From Sphingopyxis sp. H073 (lineage in GTDB: Bacteria; Pseudomonadota; Alphaproteobacteria; Sphingomonadales; Sphingomonadaceae), in NCBI RefSeq assembly GCF_001468395.1, contig NZ_LNSG01000010.1, forward strand, positions 1 to 64,000: a stretch of DNA of 64,000 nucleotides. The letters run 5' to 3'. A program made the translations under genes and the position numbers. Of this stretch, positions 25,920-33,878 are shown in pieces. The stretch's first letter is position 1, and every line of letters begins with the position of its first letter. The notes beneath the pieces are model-generated. The model saw only the letters and a program-made list of their open reading frames with translations, did not search any database and was not told where the DNA came from.

Positions 25920-25945
25920 CTTATATTCACACATTCTTATATTCA
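25920..25945. promoter_or_regulatory. Direct repeat in the cydDC-cydABX divergent promoter region
   Basis: CTTATATTCA occurs twice (25920-25929 and 25936-25945), 16 bp apart start to start, in an otherwise GC-rich context. It shares the TATATT core seen in the 16995-17040 operator block. It could bind an ArsR-family protein and thereby link the oxidase to the sulfide genes (inference). TTGACA at 25909-25914 is a possible -35 box toward cydA. No FNR-type TTGAT-N4-ATCAA site was seen. Confidence 0.45.
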
Positions 25946-26004
25946 TTAAATGACGCGCCGGCAAGAGCGGTGCGCCGTCCGAGTCGCCGTTCAGGAGTGA
26001 CGCA

Positions 26005-27588
26005 ATGGATCTGGCCGTAGTCGAGCTTTCCCGCCTGCAATTCGCCTTGACGGCACTTTATCATTTCCTCTTCGTCCCGCTCACCCTGGGGCTCTCTTTC
26101 ATGCTTGTCATCATGGAGAGCATCTATGTCATCACCGGGCGCGAAATCTGGCGCACGATCACGCGTTTCTGGGGCAAGCTGTTCGGGATCAACTTTGTCC
26201 TCGGCGTCGCGACGGGGCTGACGATGGAATTCCAGTTCGGGATGAACTGGTCCTATTATTCGCACTATGTCGGCGATATCTTCGGCGCGCCGCTTGCGAT
26301 CGAGGGGCTGATGGCCTTCTTCCTCGAGGCGACTTTTGTCGGGCTGATGTTCTTCGGGTGGGAAAAATTATCGCGGCAGGTCCACCTGCTCGTCACCTTC
26401 CTCGTCGCACTGGGATCGAACCTGTCGGCGCTGTGGATTCTGATCGCGAATGGCTGGATGCAGAATCCGGTCGGCGCGCGGTTCAATCCCGAGACGATGC
26501 GCATGGAGGTGGCCGACTTCTATTCGGTGCTGTTCAATCCGGTTGCGCAGGCCAAGTTCGTCCATACGGTAAGCGCTGGCTATGTCACGGCATCGGTCTT
26601 CGTGCTCGGTATTTCGGCCTGGTACCTGCTGCGCGGCCGCTTCACGCCGCTGGCAAAAAGATCGCTGACGGTGGCAGCGGCTTTCGGCCTCGCGTCTTCG
26701 CTGTCGGTCGTCGTGCTAGGCGACGAGTCGGGCTATGCGCTGACCGACAACCAGAAGATGAAGCTAGCTGCGATCGAAGCCATGTGGCACACCGAAAAGG
26801 CGCCCGCGGGCTTGACGCTGGTCGGCTTTCCGTCAGTCAAGGATCGCACGACCTATTATGAGATCAAATTGCCTTACGTGCTCGGGCTCATCTCGACGCG
26901 CAGCCTCACCGGCGAAGTGCAGGGGATCAACGAACTGGTCCTCCATGCGCAGGAGCGTATCGAAAGCGGCAAGATCGCCTATGGTGCGCTTGAGCGGCTG
27001 AAGGCCGATCGCACCGATGCCGCGGCCCGCGCGCTGTTCGAGGAACATCGCGGCGATCTTGGCTACGGGATGCTGCTCAAGCGTTACGTCGCCGATCCGC
27101 AGACAGCGAGCCGCGATCAGGTGATGCAGGCCGCTTGGGACACTGTTCCCAATGTTCCCGTCACCTTCTGGCTGTTCCGGCTGATGGCCGGGCTCGGATT
27201 CTTCTTCATCGGCTTCTTCGCGTTAGCCTTCTATTTCGCGACCGTGCGGCGTTTCGACGTCAAATGGTTCCTGCGCCTTGCCGTTCTGATCATACCGCTT
27301 CCGTGGATCGCGATCGAAATGGGCTGGGTGCTCGCCGAATATGGCCGTCAGCCTTGGGCGATCGAGGGCGTGCTGCCGACATTCCTAGGCGCATCGAGCC
27401 TGACGGTGGCGCAACTCTGGACGACGATCATCGCCTTCACCCTGCTCTACGGCGGCCTCGCCGTTATCGAAATGCGGTTGATGCTGGCGAGTATCCGCAA
27501 GGGGCCCGAGCCGAACCGCCTCGCGGGGGGCGCACCAGAAACCGCAGCCAAACCCGGCGCGGGCTATGCCCCGCTTCCCGCCGAATAA
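26005..27588 (+). CDS. cydA: Cytochrome bd ubiquinol oxidase subunit I
   Basis: A 527-residue membrane subunit of the bd-type quinol oxidase. Haem ligands and key residues align closely with E. coli CydA: His20 (b595), His187 and Met394 (b558), Glu100 and Glu108 (proton path), and Lys253/Glu258 in the quinol loop. The loop between helices 6 and 7 (~250-385) is the long form. GWVLAEYGRQPW near 435 is a family signature. CAGGAG lies 8 bp before the ATG. Cytochrome bd keeps working in sulfide, which poisons haem-copper oxidases, and so suits the sulfide module beside it. Confidence 0.96.
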   Translation: MDLAVVELSRLQFALTALYHFLFVPLTLGLSFMLVIMESIYVITGREIWRTITRFWGKLFGINFVLGVATGLTMEFQFGMNWSYYSHYVGDIFGAPLAIEGLMAFFLEATFVGLMFFGWEKLSRQVHLLVTFLVALGSNLSALWILIANGWMQNPVGARFNPETMRMEVADFYSVLFNPVAQAKFVHTVSAGYVTASVFVLGISAWYLLRGRFTPLAKRSLTVAAAFGLASSLSVVVLGDESGYALTDNQKMKLAAIEAMWHTEKAPAGLTLVGFPSVKDRTTYYEIKLPYVLGLISTRSLTGEVQGINELVLHAQERIESGKIAYGALERLKADRTDAAARALFEEHRGDLGYGMLLKRYVADPQTASRDQVMQAAWDTVPNVPVTFWLFRLMAGLGFFFIGFFALAFYFATVRRFDVKWFLRLAVLIIPLPWIAIEMGWVLAEYGRQPWAIEGVLPTFLGASSLTVAQLWTTIIAFTLLYGGLAVIEMRLMLASIRKGPEPNRLAGGAPETAAKPGAGYAPLPAE

Positions 27589-27600
27589 GGAGGCACGATC

Positions 27601-28749
27601 ATGGCGATACCCATCGACTACGAAACCCTACGCCTGATTTGGTGGCTCTTGCTCGGCGTCCTGCTGATCGGCTTCGCACTCACCGACGGTTACGATCTCG
27701 GCGTCGCGGCGCTGCTGCCCTTTGTCGCGAGAACCGACGAGGAACGCCGTCTTGCGATCAACAGCATTGCGCCGACCTGGGAAGGCCATCAAGTCTGGCT
27801 GATCCTCGGCGGCGGCGCGATCTTCGCTGCGTGGCCCTTCGTCTATGCGATCAGTTTTTCGGGCTTCTATCTCGCGATATTCCTCGTGCTGGCCGCGCTT
27901 ATCCTACGGCCCGTCGCTTTCAAATATCGGTCGAAGCACGATGACGCCGCGTGGCGTAGCCGCTGGGACTGGGCATTGTTCATCGGCGGCATCGTCCCGG
28001 CGCTCGTGTTCGGGGTCGCGGTGGGCAACGTCCTCATCGGCGCACCCTTTCGTCTCGACAGCGATTTGCGGGCCTTCTACGAGGGATCGCTGCTCGGGCT
28101 CTTCACTCCCTTCACCTTGCTCACCGGGCTGCTCTCGGTCGCGATGATCGTATTGCACGGCGCCGGCTGGCTTGCGATCAAGGTCGAGGACGGCGCGGTG
28201 ATGGAACGCGCCCGGCGCTTGGGCAAGTTCGCTGCGCTGCTTGTACTTGTCCTCTTCGCAATCGGCGGCATGATGGTCGCGACGACCTCGATCGGATACC
28301 GGCTCGAAGGCGCCATCGACGCGGCCGGACCGTCGAACCCGCGGTGGACGACCGCGGCATCCGCGCCGGGCGCCTGGCTCGAAAATTATGAACGGCAGCC
28401 CTGGATGCTGCTCGCGCCGATCTTCGGCTTCGTCGGCCCCGCGCTCGCATACCTCGCGATTGCGCGACGGCGGCAGGCGATGTTGTTTGCCGGTTCGGCG
28501 ACGGCGGTTTTCGGGATCATTTCGACCGTCGGCATGTCGATGTTCCCATTCATTCTGCCCAGCTCGATCGACCCGCACTCAAGCCTGACCGTCTGGAACG
28601 CCTCGTCGAGCCACCTCACCTTGTGGATCATGCTGGTCGTGACGCTGATCTTCCTGCCGATCGTGCTCGCCTATACGGCGTGGGTGCTGAAGATCCTGTT
28701 TGGCCGCATCACCCTCGAAGAGGTGCGCACCAACCCCGACTTTTACTGA
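27601..28749 (+). CDS. cydB: Cytochrome bd ubiquinol oxidase subunit II
   Basis: A 382-residue membrane protein with about eight helices. It begins with YETLRLIWWLLLGVLLIGFAL and the DGYDLGVAALLPFV motif, then NSIAPTWEGHQVWLILGGGAIFAAWP, both diagnostic of CydB. The C-terminal WIMLVVTLIFLPIVLAYTAWV helix precedes a short tail. It lies 12 bp after cydA and 14 bp before cydX, clearly one operon. Confidence 0.96.
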   Translation: MAIPIDYETLRLIWWLLLGVLLIGFALTDGYDLGVAALLPFVARTDEERRLAINSIAPTWEGHQVWLILGGGAIFAAWPFVYAISFSGFYLAIFLVLAALILRPVAFKYRSKHDDAAWRSRWDWALFIGGIVPALVFGVAVGNVLIGAPFRLDSDLRAFYEGSLLGLFTPFTLLTGLLSVAMIVLHGAGWLAIKVEDGAVMERARRLGKFAALLVLVLFAIGGMMVATTSIGYRLEGAIDAAGPSNPRWTTAASAPGAWLENYERQPWMLLAPIFGFVGPALAYLAIARRRQAMLFAGSATAVFGIISTVGMSMFPFILPSSIDPHSSLTVWNASSSHLTLWIMLVVTLIFLPIVLAYTAWVLKILFGRITLEEVRTNPDFY

Positions 28750-28763
28750 CCGGAGGATAAGCG

Positions 28764-28874
28764 ATGTGGTATTTCACCTGGGTTCTCGGTCTCGGCCTCG
28801 CGGTCGGCTTGGGTATATTGAACGGGCTATGGCATGAATTTCACTCGCCTGCCGACGAGGACGGCACCCTCTAG
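28764..28874 (+). CDS. cydX: Cytochrome bd small subunit CydX
   Basis: A 36-residue single-helix protein beginning MWYFTWVLGLGLAVG and ending in an acidic tail (residues 28-36). The MWYF.W start and GxxLA helix are the CydX family signature; it stabilises the haems of the CydAB complex. GGAGG at 28752-28756 precedes the ATG. It overlaps no other gene on the strand and completes cydABX. Confidence 0.93.
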   Translation: MWYFTWVLGLGLAVGLGILNGLWHEFHSPADEDGTL

Positions 28875-28950
28875 CGGCTCTAGTACTCGTCCGGCCAGCC
28901 CACCTTCCCGACAGGAGGCCGATGGGCAAATGCTCCGGGAGGAATCTGGC

Positions 28951-29391
28951 GTGGCTGACCCTGAAATCCTCATCTGTCCGAACTGCGATGCCGGTAACCG
29001 TGTGCCGCACGCGCGGCTGGCCGACGGGCCGCGCTGCGGTAAGTGCGGGGCGGCGCTATTCCAGGGCGAGCCGCTTGCACTCGATGCGCCGCGCTTCGAT
29101 CGGTTGATCCGCATCGGCACCTTGCCCGTACTCGTCGATTTCTGGGCCGAATGGTGCGGGCCCTGCAAGGCGATGGCCCCGACCTTCGCGGCGGCGGCCC
29201 GCGATCTCGAGCCGGAAATTCGTCTCGTGAAGATCGACACCGAGGCCCAACCGTCGCTCGCCCATCGTTATGCGATACGCTCGATCCCGACGCTTGTGCT
29301 CGTCGCCGGCGGGCGCGAGGTCGCGCGGCAATCCGGCGCGATGGACCGCGCCTCGCTGATCCGCTGGGCTCGAGCGGCGGCCGGGCACTGA
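28951..29391 (+). CDS. trxC: Thioredoxin with N-terminal zinc ribbon (TrxC/Trx2 type)
   Basis: A 146-residue protein. CPNC (residues 9-12) and CGKC (29-32) form the zinc ribbon of thioredoxin 2; the thioredoxin fold follows with active site FWAEWCGPCK (Cys69/Cys72) and the cis-Pro loop SIPTLVLV. GTG at 28951 follows GGGAGG with 8-bp spacing and starts the family-typical N-terminus; ATG at 28930 is an alternative. It reduces disulfides in the cytoplasm and can reduce protein persulfides. It is the last gene before the right boundary of the island. Confidence 0.92.
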   Translation: MADPEILICPNCDAGNRVPHARLADGPRCGKCGAALFQGEPLALDAPRFDRLIRIGTLPVLVDFWAEWCGPCKAMAPTFAAAARDLEPEIRLVKIDTEAQPSLAHRYAIRSIPTLVLVAGGREVARQSGAMDRASLIRWARAAAGH

Positions 29392-29519
29392 TCTTGCTAC
29401 CGGAAAGACCGGTCATCGGGCGCCGCCGACGTTGATCCCGCGCTTGAGGATATGAACGCCGGAAAATGTATATATAATAACAGGTTGTTAGAGGCGATAT
29501 GACCGTCCGTGAAACTAAA

Positions 29520-29544
29520 GTTATAATCGTCACGGGGCATCCAG
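29520..29544 (+). other. Probable attR: remnant 3' end of tRNA-Gln at the island's right boundary
   Basis: It is identical in 22 of 25 bases to the 3' end of tRNA-Gln (4828-4852), in the same orientation, with an exact 15-base run TCACGGGGCATCCAG. No tRNA body precedes it: the upstream sequence is AT-rich (29465-29485 TATATATAATAA) and cannot form the other arms. This is the expected footprint of an element integrated at the tRNA 3' end. Confidence 0.65.
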
Positions 29545-29604
29545 TTTTTCCCGGAAACAGTCACAGCAATTTCAAGCTGGCTGGTGCAGCGATCTGCGCT
29601 TTCA

Positions 29605-29763
29605 TCAGCGCAGCGCGTTCGCGATCGTCAGGAAGATGGTTTCGAGATTGAGACCCAGCGACTGGAAGGCGACGATGCACGCTACCGAGATCAGCGCGGC
29701 GATCAGGCCATATTCGATAGCGGTTGCGCCCTTTTCGTCACGCAGCAGGCATCGCTTCGCCAT
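29605..29763 (-). CDS. Flp/Fap-family type IVb pilin
   Basis: A 52-residue prepilin. A short basic leader (MAKRCLLRDEKG) precedes the processing site G/ATAIEYGLIAALISVA, the type IVb Flp signature with the conserved Glu at +5, and one hydrophobic helix. The ATG at 29763 gives the typical length. No tad/cpa assembly genes are in the window, so this is an orphan pilin. It lies 60 bp outside the probable attR. Confidence 0.88.
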   Translation of the reverse strand: MAKRCLLRDEKGATAIEYGLIAALISVACIVAFQSLGLNLETIFLTIANALR

Positions 29764-29803
29764 CGGGTGGGTTCTCCTGTTCTGATAGGGGCTAAGGTTG
29801 AAT

Positions 29804-31306
29804 TCAGGGGTCCGGGCTCAGGTCACGCTGCGCGGTGCTGCCGAAGGGATCCTTGCCGGGACGACCGAAGAAATAGCCCTGGGCCTGCGGGCAACCGGCG
29901 TCAAGCAGTATCCGCCGTTGCTCGTCGGTCTCGACCCCTTCGGCGACGATCGGCACGTTGAAGCTGCGCCCGAGCCCGACGATCGCGCGGACGATCGAGG
30001 ATGCGGCCGCATCATGGCGCATCGCGGCCACGAAGCTGCGGTCGATCCTGATCTTGTCGAAGGGGAAGGCTTTCAGATTGCCGAGCGAAGAAGGGCCGGT
30101 GCCGAATTCGTCCATCGCGATGCGTACACCCGACGCGCGGATTTCGTGGAGCGTCTGCAGCGCGCGCTGACGGTTGCGCAGCAGCGCGGCCTCGGGAATC
30201 TCCAGTTCGAGCCGATGGCCGTCGAGTCCCGACCGGTCGAGGGCGTCGCGGACGACCGCGACGAAATTGGGTATGCGGAGCTGCACCGCCGATATCTTGA
30301 CTGCGACCGCGAGCGTGTCCGGCCAGGTCGCGGCGGTCGTGCAGGCCTGGCGCAGCATCCATTCGCCGATCGGGACGATCGCCCCGGTTTCTTCGGCAAC
30401 GGAAAGGAAGGCCTCGGGCGCGATCTCGCCGAGCCCGGGATGGCGCCAGCGAAGCAGCGCTTCGTAACCGACCACCGAGCCGACCGCGGCGGCGACGAGC
30501 GACTGGAATTCGAGGTAAAGCTCGTTGCGCGCGACCGCAAGCCGCAGGTCGCGGTCGAGCGTGCGGCGTTCGCGGGCGACCCTGTCCATCTGCCGGTCGA
30601 AAAGCGCGGCGCCGCCGCGCCCGTCGGCTTTCGCCCGGTAAAGCGCGATGTCGGCGTTGCGCCGGATCGTCCCGGCATCGGCGCCGTCGCGCGGGAAGAG
30701 CGCGACGCCGATGCTCACCCCCACCGCCATCGGGTCGCGCCCGCGGTCCATCTCGATCGACACCGTGTCCAGAATACGGTTCGCGAGCTTGCGTGCATCG
30801 TCGGGGCCGGAGATGCCGGCCTGGATGATCAGGAATTCGTCGCCGCCGACCCGCGCGACGATATCGGTGCCGCGAACCGCGGCGCGAAGCATGTCGGCGA
30901 CGCGGCACAATATCGCATCGCCTGCGCCGTGCCCGAAGATGTCGTTCACCGCCTTGAAGCGGTCGAGGTCGAGCGCGAGCAGCGCGAACGGCTCGCCCGC
31001 GTCGATCGCGTCATCGAGCGCATCGGTGAAATGCGCGCGGTTCGACAGGTCGGTGAGCGTATCGTGCGAGGCGAGATGCTCGATCCGGCGCAGGGCGCGG
31101 TCGCGGCCGGGAAGGTCGCGGACGGCGAGCCGCCGGCCGACCGCCACGCCGGCGAGCGCGATATTGGCGGCTGCGATCGCGGCGATCAGCCAGCCGGCAC
31201 CGCCCGACGCGGCGAGGCCGGCATTGCCGAGCAGGAAAATCGCCATCGTGACCGGGAACGGCCGCAGGCCGCTCCGGACGCGCCCGTGGCCGAGGGCATC
31301 GAACAT
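29804..31306 (-). CDS. Membrane-anchored GGDEF-EAL c-di-GMP protein with altered EAL motifs
   Basis: A 500-residue protein with one or two N-terminal membrane helices (MAIFLLGNAGLAA, WLIAAIAAANIALAGVAV), a GGDEF domain with intact GGDEF (~155-159) and the inhibitory RxxD site (RGTD) just before it, then an EAL domain (YEALLRW near 283). The EAL part shows changes at metal sites. The conserved Asn of the NxSxxQL motif is Lys (VKISAVQL, near 335), and DDFGTG reads DEFGTG. The ExE (LEIPE), KIDRSF-like and EGVET motifs remain. It probably makes c-di-GMP; phosphodiesterase activity is doubtful. Confidence 0.92.
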   Translation of the reverse strand: MFDALGHGRVRSGLRPFPVTMAIFLLGNAGLAASGGAGWLIAAIAAANIALAGVAVGRRLAVRDLPGRDRALRRIEHLASHDTLTDLSNRAHFTDALDDAIDAGEPFALLALDLDRFKAVNDIFGHGAGDAILCRVADMLRAAVRGTDIVARVGGDEFLIIQAGISGPDDARKLANRILDTVSIEMDRGRDPMAVGVSIGVALFPRDGADAGTIRRNADIALYRAKADGRGGAALFDRQMDRVARERRTLDRDLRLAVARNELYLEFQSLVAAAVGSVVGYEALLRWRHPGLGEIAPEAFLSVAEETGAIVPIGEWMLRQACTTAATWPDTLAVAVKISAVQLRIPNFVAVVRDALDRSGLDGHRLELEIPEAALLRNRQRALQTLHEIRASGVRIAMDEFGTGPSSLGNLKAFPFDKIRIDRSFVAAMRHDAAASSIVRAIVGLGRSFNVPIVAEGVETDEQRRILLDAGCPQAQGYFFGRPGKDPFGSTAQRDLSPDP

Positions 31307-31433
31307 CGCATTGCTCCCCTGGTCCCCGAAACCGTTGTGGAGGGGAGCGATGAAAATTGCCTCGGCTATTCGGTATTACCCCATGAAGCATGAACCGCTT
31401 GCGGACGCGGTGACGCCCGGGGGCTGCCGCTGG

Positions 31434-32615
31434 TCAGCCGCCGCCCGCGGCGAGCCGGACCGGCACCGGACTGAACGCCCGCACGCGATTGCGGCCCGCG
31501 CGTTTCGCTTCGTAAAGCGACTGATCGGCCTGGCGCAGCAGTTCGGATAGTCCCTCGTCGGCGCGGCCTGCGGTGATGCCGACGCTCGTCGACGGGACGA
31601 GGTTGGGCGGGATGTGTTCGGCGCAGGAGGTCGGGAAGCCGATGCGGATGATCTCGGCGAGCTGGCGCGCCCCCTCGATGCTCGCGCCGGGAAGCAATAT
31701 GGCAAACTCCTCGCCGCCGATGCGCCCCGCGACCATGTCCGCCGGACCGAGCTGTCGCACATGCGCGCCGAACGCAGCGATGATCGTATCGCCCACCGCA
31801 TGACCGTGGCGATCGTTGACCTCCTTGAAATGGTCGAGGTCGGCGATCAGCAGCGCGACGCCATGGCCCTCGTCGGCCGAGCGACGGAGCGCGGTGGTCG
31901 CATTGGCCTCGAACCCGCGGCGGTTGAGCAGGCCTGAAAGGTCGTCGGCATTCGCCTCGACCTTGAGCTCGCGCACCATGTCGATCGCGACCGCGACGGT
32001 CAGGCAGATCGCGGCGACGATCGATACCATCGCCTGGCTGAACTGCACCGTGGTCCAGTAGAGCGACTGCTGGAAACCGACATAGCTGTCAAAGCCGCCG
32101 CGCAGCGACAGAAGCACGACCGGACGGACGATCAGGTTGACCGCCGACAGCCCCGCGACCCAGAAGAGCAGCTTGTCGATGAGGAAGGGCTTCGCGACCG
32201 GCCACAGCGCCCGCACGACCATCGACGCGATCAGCCCGGCGCCGATGCTGATCGCATAGATGCGCGCGCTGATGCTGGGGTGACCGAGCAGGAACCACAG
32301 GAAGGCACCCATCGAAATCGCGCCGGTGATCGCCATCGCGCGCCAGGGTACGGGCAGCGCATAGCGTTTGATGATCGCAGCAGCGAAAAAGACGCCGGTC
32401 AGCAGGAAGCCGAGATTGGCAGGAATCCGCTGCGCCTCCATCGGCAGCACGGGCGCGACGTCCTGGATCAGGAAAGCGATCGCCGAACAGAAATAGGCTG
32501 CGGCGGCATAGGCGATATAATGTTCTTGCCGCTGACGCCACATCCAGAAAAAGGCAGCCGCGAACAGCAGGTCGATGCCCGGATTGAGCAGTGAAATGAA
32601 AAGCTGTCCCGTCAA
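31434..32615 (-). CDS. Membrane-bound diguanylate cyclase (GGEEF)
   Basis: A 393-residue protein with an N-terminal domain of about seven membrane helices (residues ~8-215) resembling a 7TM sensor module, followed by a GGDEF domain. The domain has LSGLLNRRGFEANA, DLDHFKEVNDRHGHAVGD and the active motif GRIGGEEFAILLPG. The RxxD inhibitory site is not conserved (PADM precedes it). It converts two GTP to c-di-GMP in response to an unknown membrane signal. Its gene follows the next c-di-GMP gene in the same direction, separated by 127 bp. Confidence 0.92.
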   Translation of the reverse strand: MTGQLFISLLNPGIDLLFAAAFFWMWRQRQEHYIAYAAAAYFCSAIAFLIQDVAPVLPMEAQRIPANLGFLLTGVFFAAAIIKRYALPVPWRAMAITGAISMGAFLWFLLGHPSISARIYAISIGAGLIASMVVRALWPVAKPFLIDKLLFWVAGLSAVNLIVRPVVLLSLRGGFDSYVGFQQSLYWTTVQFSQAMVSIVAAICLTVAVAIDMVRELKVEANADDLSGLLNRRGFEANATTALRRSADEGHGVALLIADLDHFKEVNDRHGHAVGDTIIAAFGAHVRQLGPADMVAGRIGGEEFAILLPGASIEGARQLAEIIRIGFPTSCAEHIPPNLVPSTSVGITAGRADEGLSELLRQADQSLYEAKRAGRNRVRAFSPVPVRLAAGGG

Positions 32616-32706
32616 TGCGGCTTCCTGCGACCCCCGTCAGGCATCGTGCCCGCGCATGGATAACAAGTCGTTACAAGGACATGGGAAAATCGGAAGTGTG
32701 TAACGG

Positions 32707-33717
32707 TTAGGCGGTGCCGCGGAGCGCAAGTTGGACGGGAATCCGCGTGCCGCTGCGCGTGAAATCATCGTCCTCCAGCGCCATCGCGACCATCGCCTCG
32801 CCGGCAGCGTCGAGATCGGGCTCGATCGTGGTCAGCGCGGGGTCGGCAAGGGTGCCCGCGCGGATGCCGTCGAAGCCGATCAGCGCGACATCGTCGGGTA
32901 TGCGGCGACCGGCGTCCTTCAGGCCCTGCAGGACGCCGAGCGCGAGCATATCCGACGCGGCGAAGATCGCATCGACGTCGGGATGCGCCGCGAGCAGTTC
33001 TGCAGCGGCGGCCACGCCCTGCGCGTGGCGGTCGACCGCGGCGGGGGGCTCGACAATGACGGGGGCGATGCCGTGCGCCGCGAGCGCGGCGGCGAACCCG
33101 TCGCGGCGCTCGTCGAACTGGCGCTGCGGCGAACGCTGCGGGCCGACGAAGGCGATGCGCCTGCGACCGCTCGCGACCAGATGCTCGGCGGCTAGGCGGC
33201 CGCCGGTGTCGTTGTCGCTGCGCATCCAGTGGAAGGGGTCGCCGGGGCTGCCCCAGCAGACGAAGTCGAGGCCCGAGCGCTGCGCCTCGGCGAAATAGTC
33301 CCATGCCTCGCGGTTGCTGGTCGTGCCGATGACGATCATCGCGTCGGCGAGGCCGCTGGCGACGAAATCGGCGCGGAAATTGTCGGCGCTTTCCTGGAAG
33401 GAGACGAGCAGGTTGAAGCCGCGCGCCGAGGTGGCGGCGGCGATGCTGCCGAGCAACGCGAAATAGAAGGGGTTGATCGCGCTGCGATCCTCGCCGGGGC
33501 GGCAGATGGTGACGAGCGCGAGCGTCTCGCTGCTTTTGAGGCGCAGCGACGAGGCGTGGCGGTCGACGACATAGCCGAGCTCGCGTGCGGCGGTGGAGAC
33601 GCGGGCGCGGGTTTCGGCGTTGACGCCGGGCGAGTTGCGGAGCGCGCGCGAGACGGTCGATTGCGACACGCCGGCGCGCTCGGCGACGTCGAACGATGTC
33701 GGGCGCAGCGTTTTCAT
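32707..33717 (-). CDS. LacI-family transcriptional regulator
   Basis: A 336-residue repressor. The N-terminal LacI helix-turn-helix is SFDVAERAGVSQSTVSRALRNS with the hinge GYVVDRHASSLRLKSS (~50-65), followed by a periplasmic-binding-protein-like ligand domain (FVGPQRSPQ, FAASDMLALGVLQGL, ALIGFDG). It ends the 5-oxoproline locus and probably controls it; the ligand is not known. The start at 33717 begins at the HTH; the frame extends further upstream but without similarity. Confidence 0.92.
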   Translation of the reverse strand: MKTLRPTSFDVAERAGVSQSTVSRALRNSPGVNAETRARVSTAARELGYVVDRHASSLRLKSSETLALVTICRPGEDRSAINPFYFALLGSIAAATSARGFNLLVSFQESADNFRADFVASGLADAMIVIGTTSNREAWDYFAEAQRSGLDFVCWGSPGDPFHWMRSDNDTGGRLAAEHLVASGRRRIAFVGPQRSPQRQFDERRDGFAAALAAHGIAPVIVEPPAAVDRHAQGVAAAAELLAAHPDVDAIFAASDMLALGVLQGLKDAGRRIPDDVALIGFDGIRAGTLADPALTTIEPDLDAAGEAMVAMALEDDDFTRSGTRIPVQLALRGTA

Positions 33718-33789
33718 CGGCAGTCGGTCTCCCCTGTTGCGTCGTCTCTCGCCGTGTGGGGAAGGCTTGTCAATCGCACCCTCCTCCTT

Positions 33790-33862
33790 CGTCATGCCGG
33801 ACTTGATCCGGCATCCGTCGCCGCATCGTTGCCATGGACCCCGGATCAAGTCCGGGGTGACG
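33790..33862. repeat. Dispersed palindromic repeat (REP-like, GGACTTGATCC family)
   Basis: Inverted arms 33790-33811 and 33841-33862 differ at two of 22 positions and contain CCGGACTTGATCCGG. Its closest relative in the window is 63445-63520; 55959-56060 is a more distant member with the same layout. It lies between the LacI gene and the DUF2891 gene, in the 161-bp gap 33718-33878. Confidence 0.85.
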
Positions 33863-33878
33863 AAAAAGGGGTGTGTCG

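Noticed and set aside
29500..29655. Short plus-strand frame (MTVRETKVIIVTG..) across the attR repeat
   Set aside because: About 51 codons without similarity, antisense to the Flp pilin gene; more likely chance.
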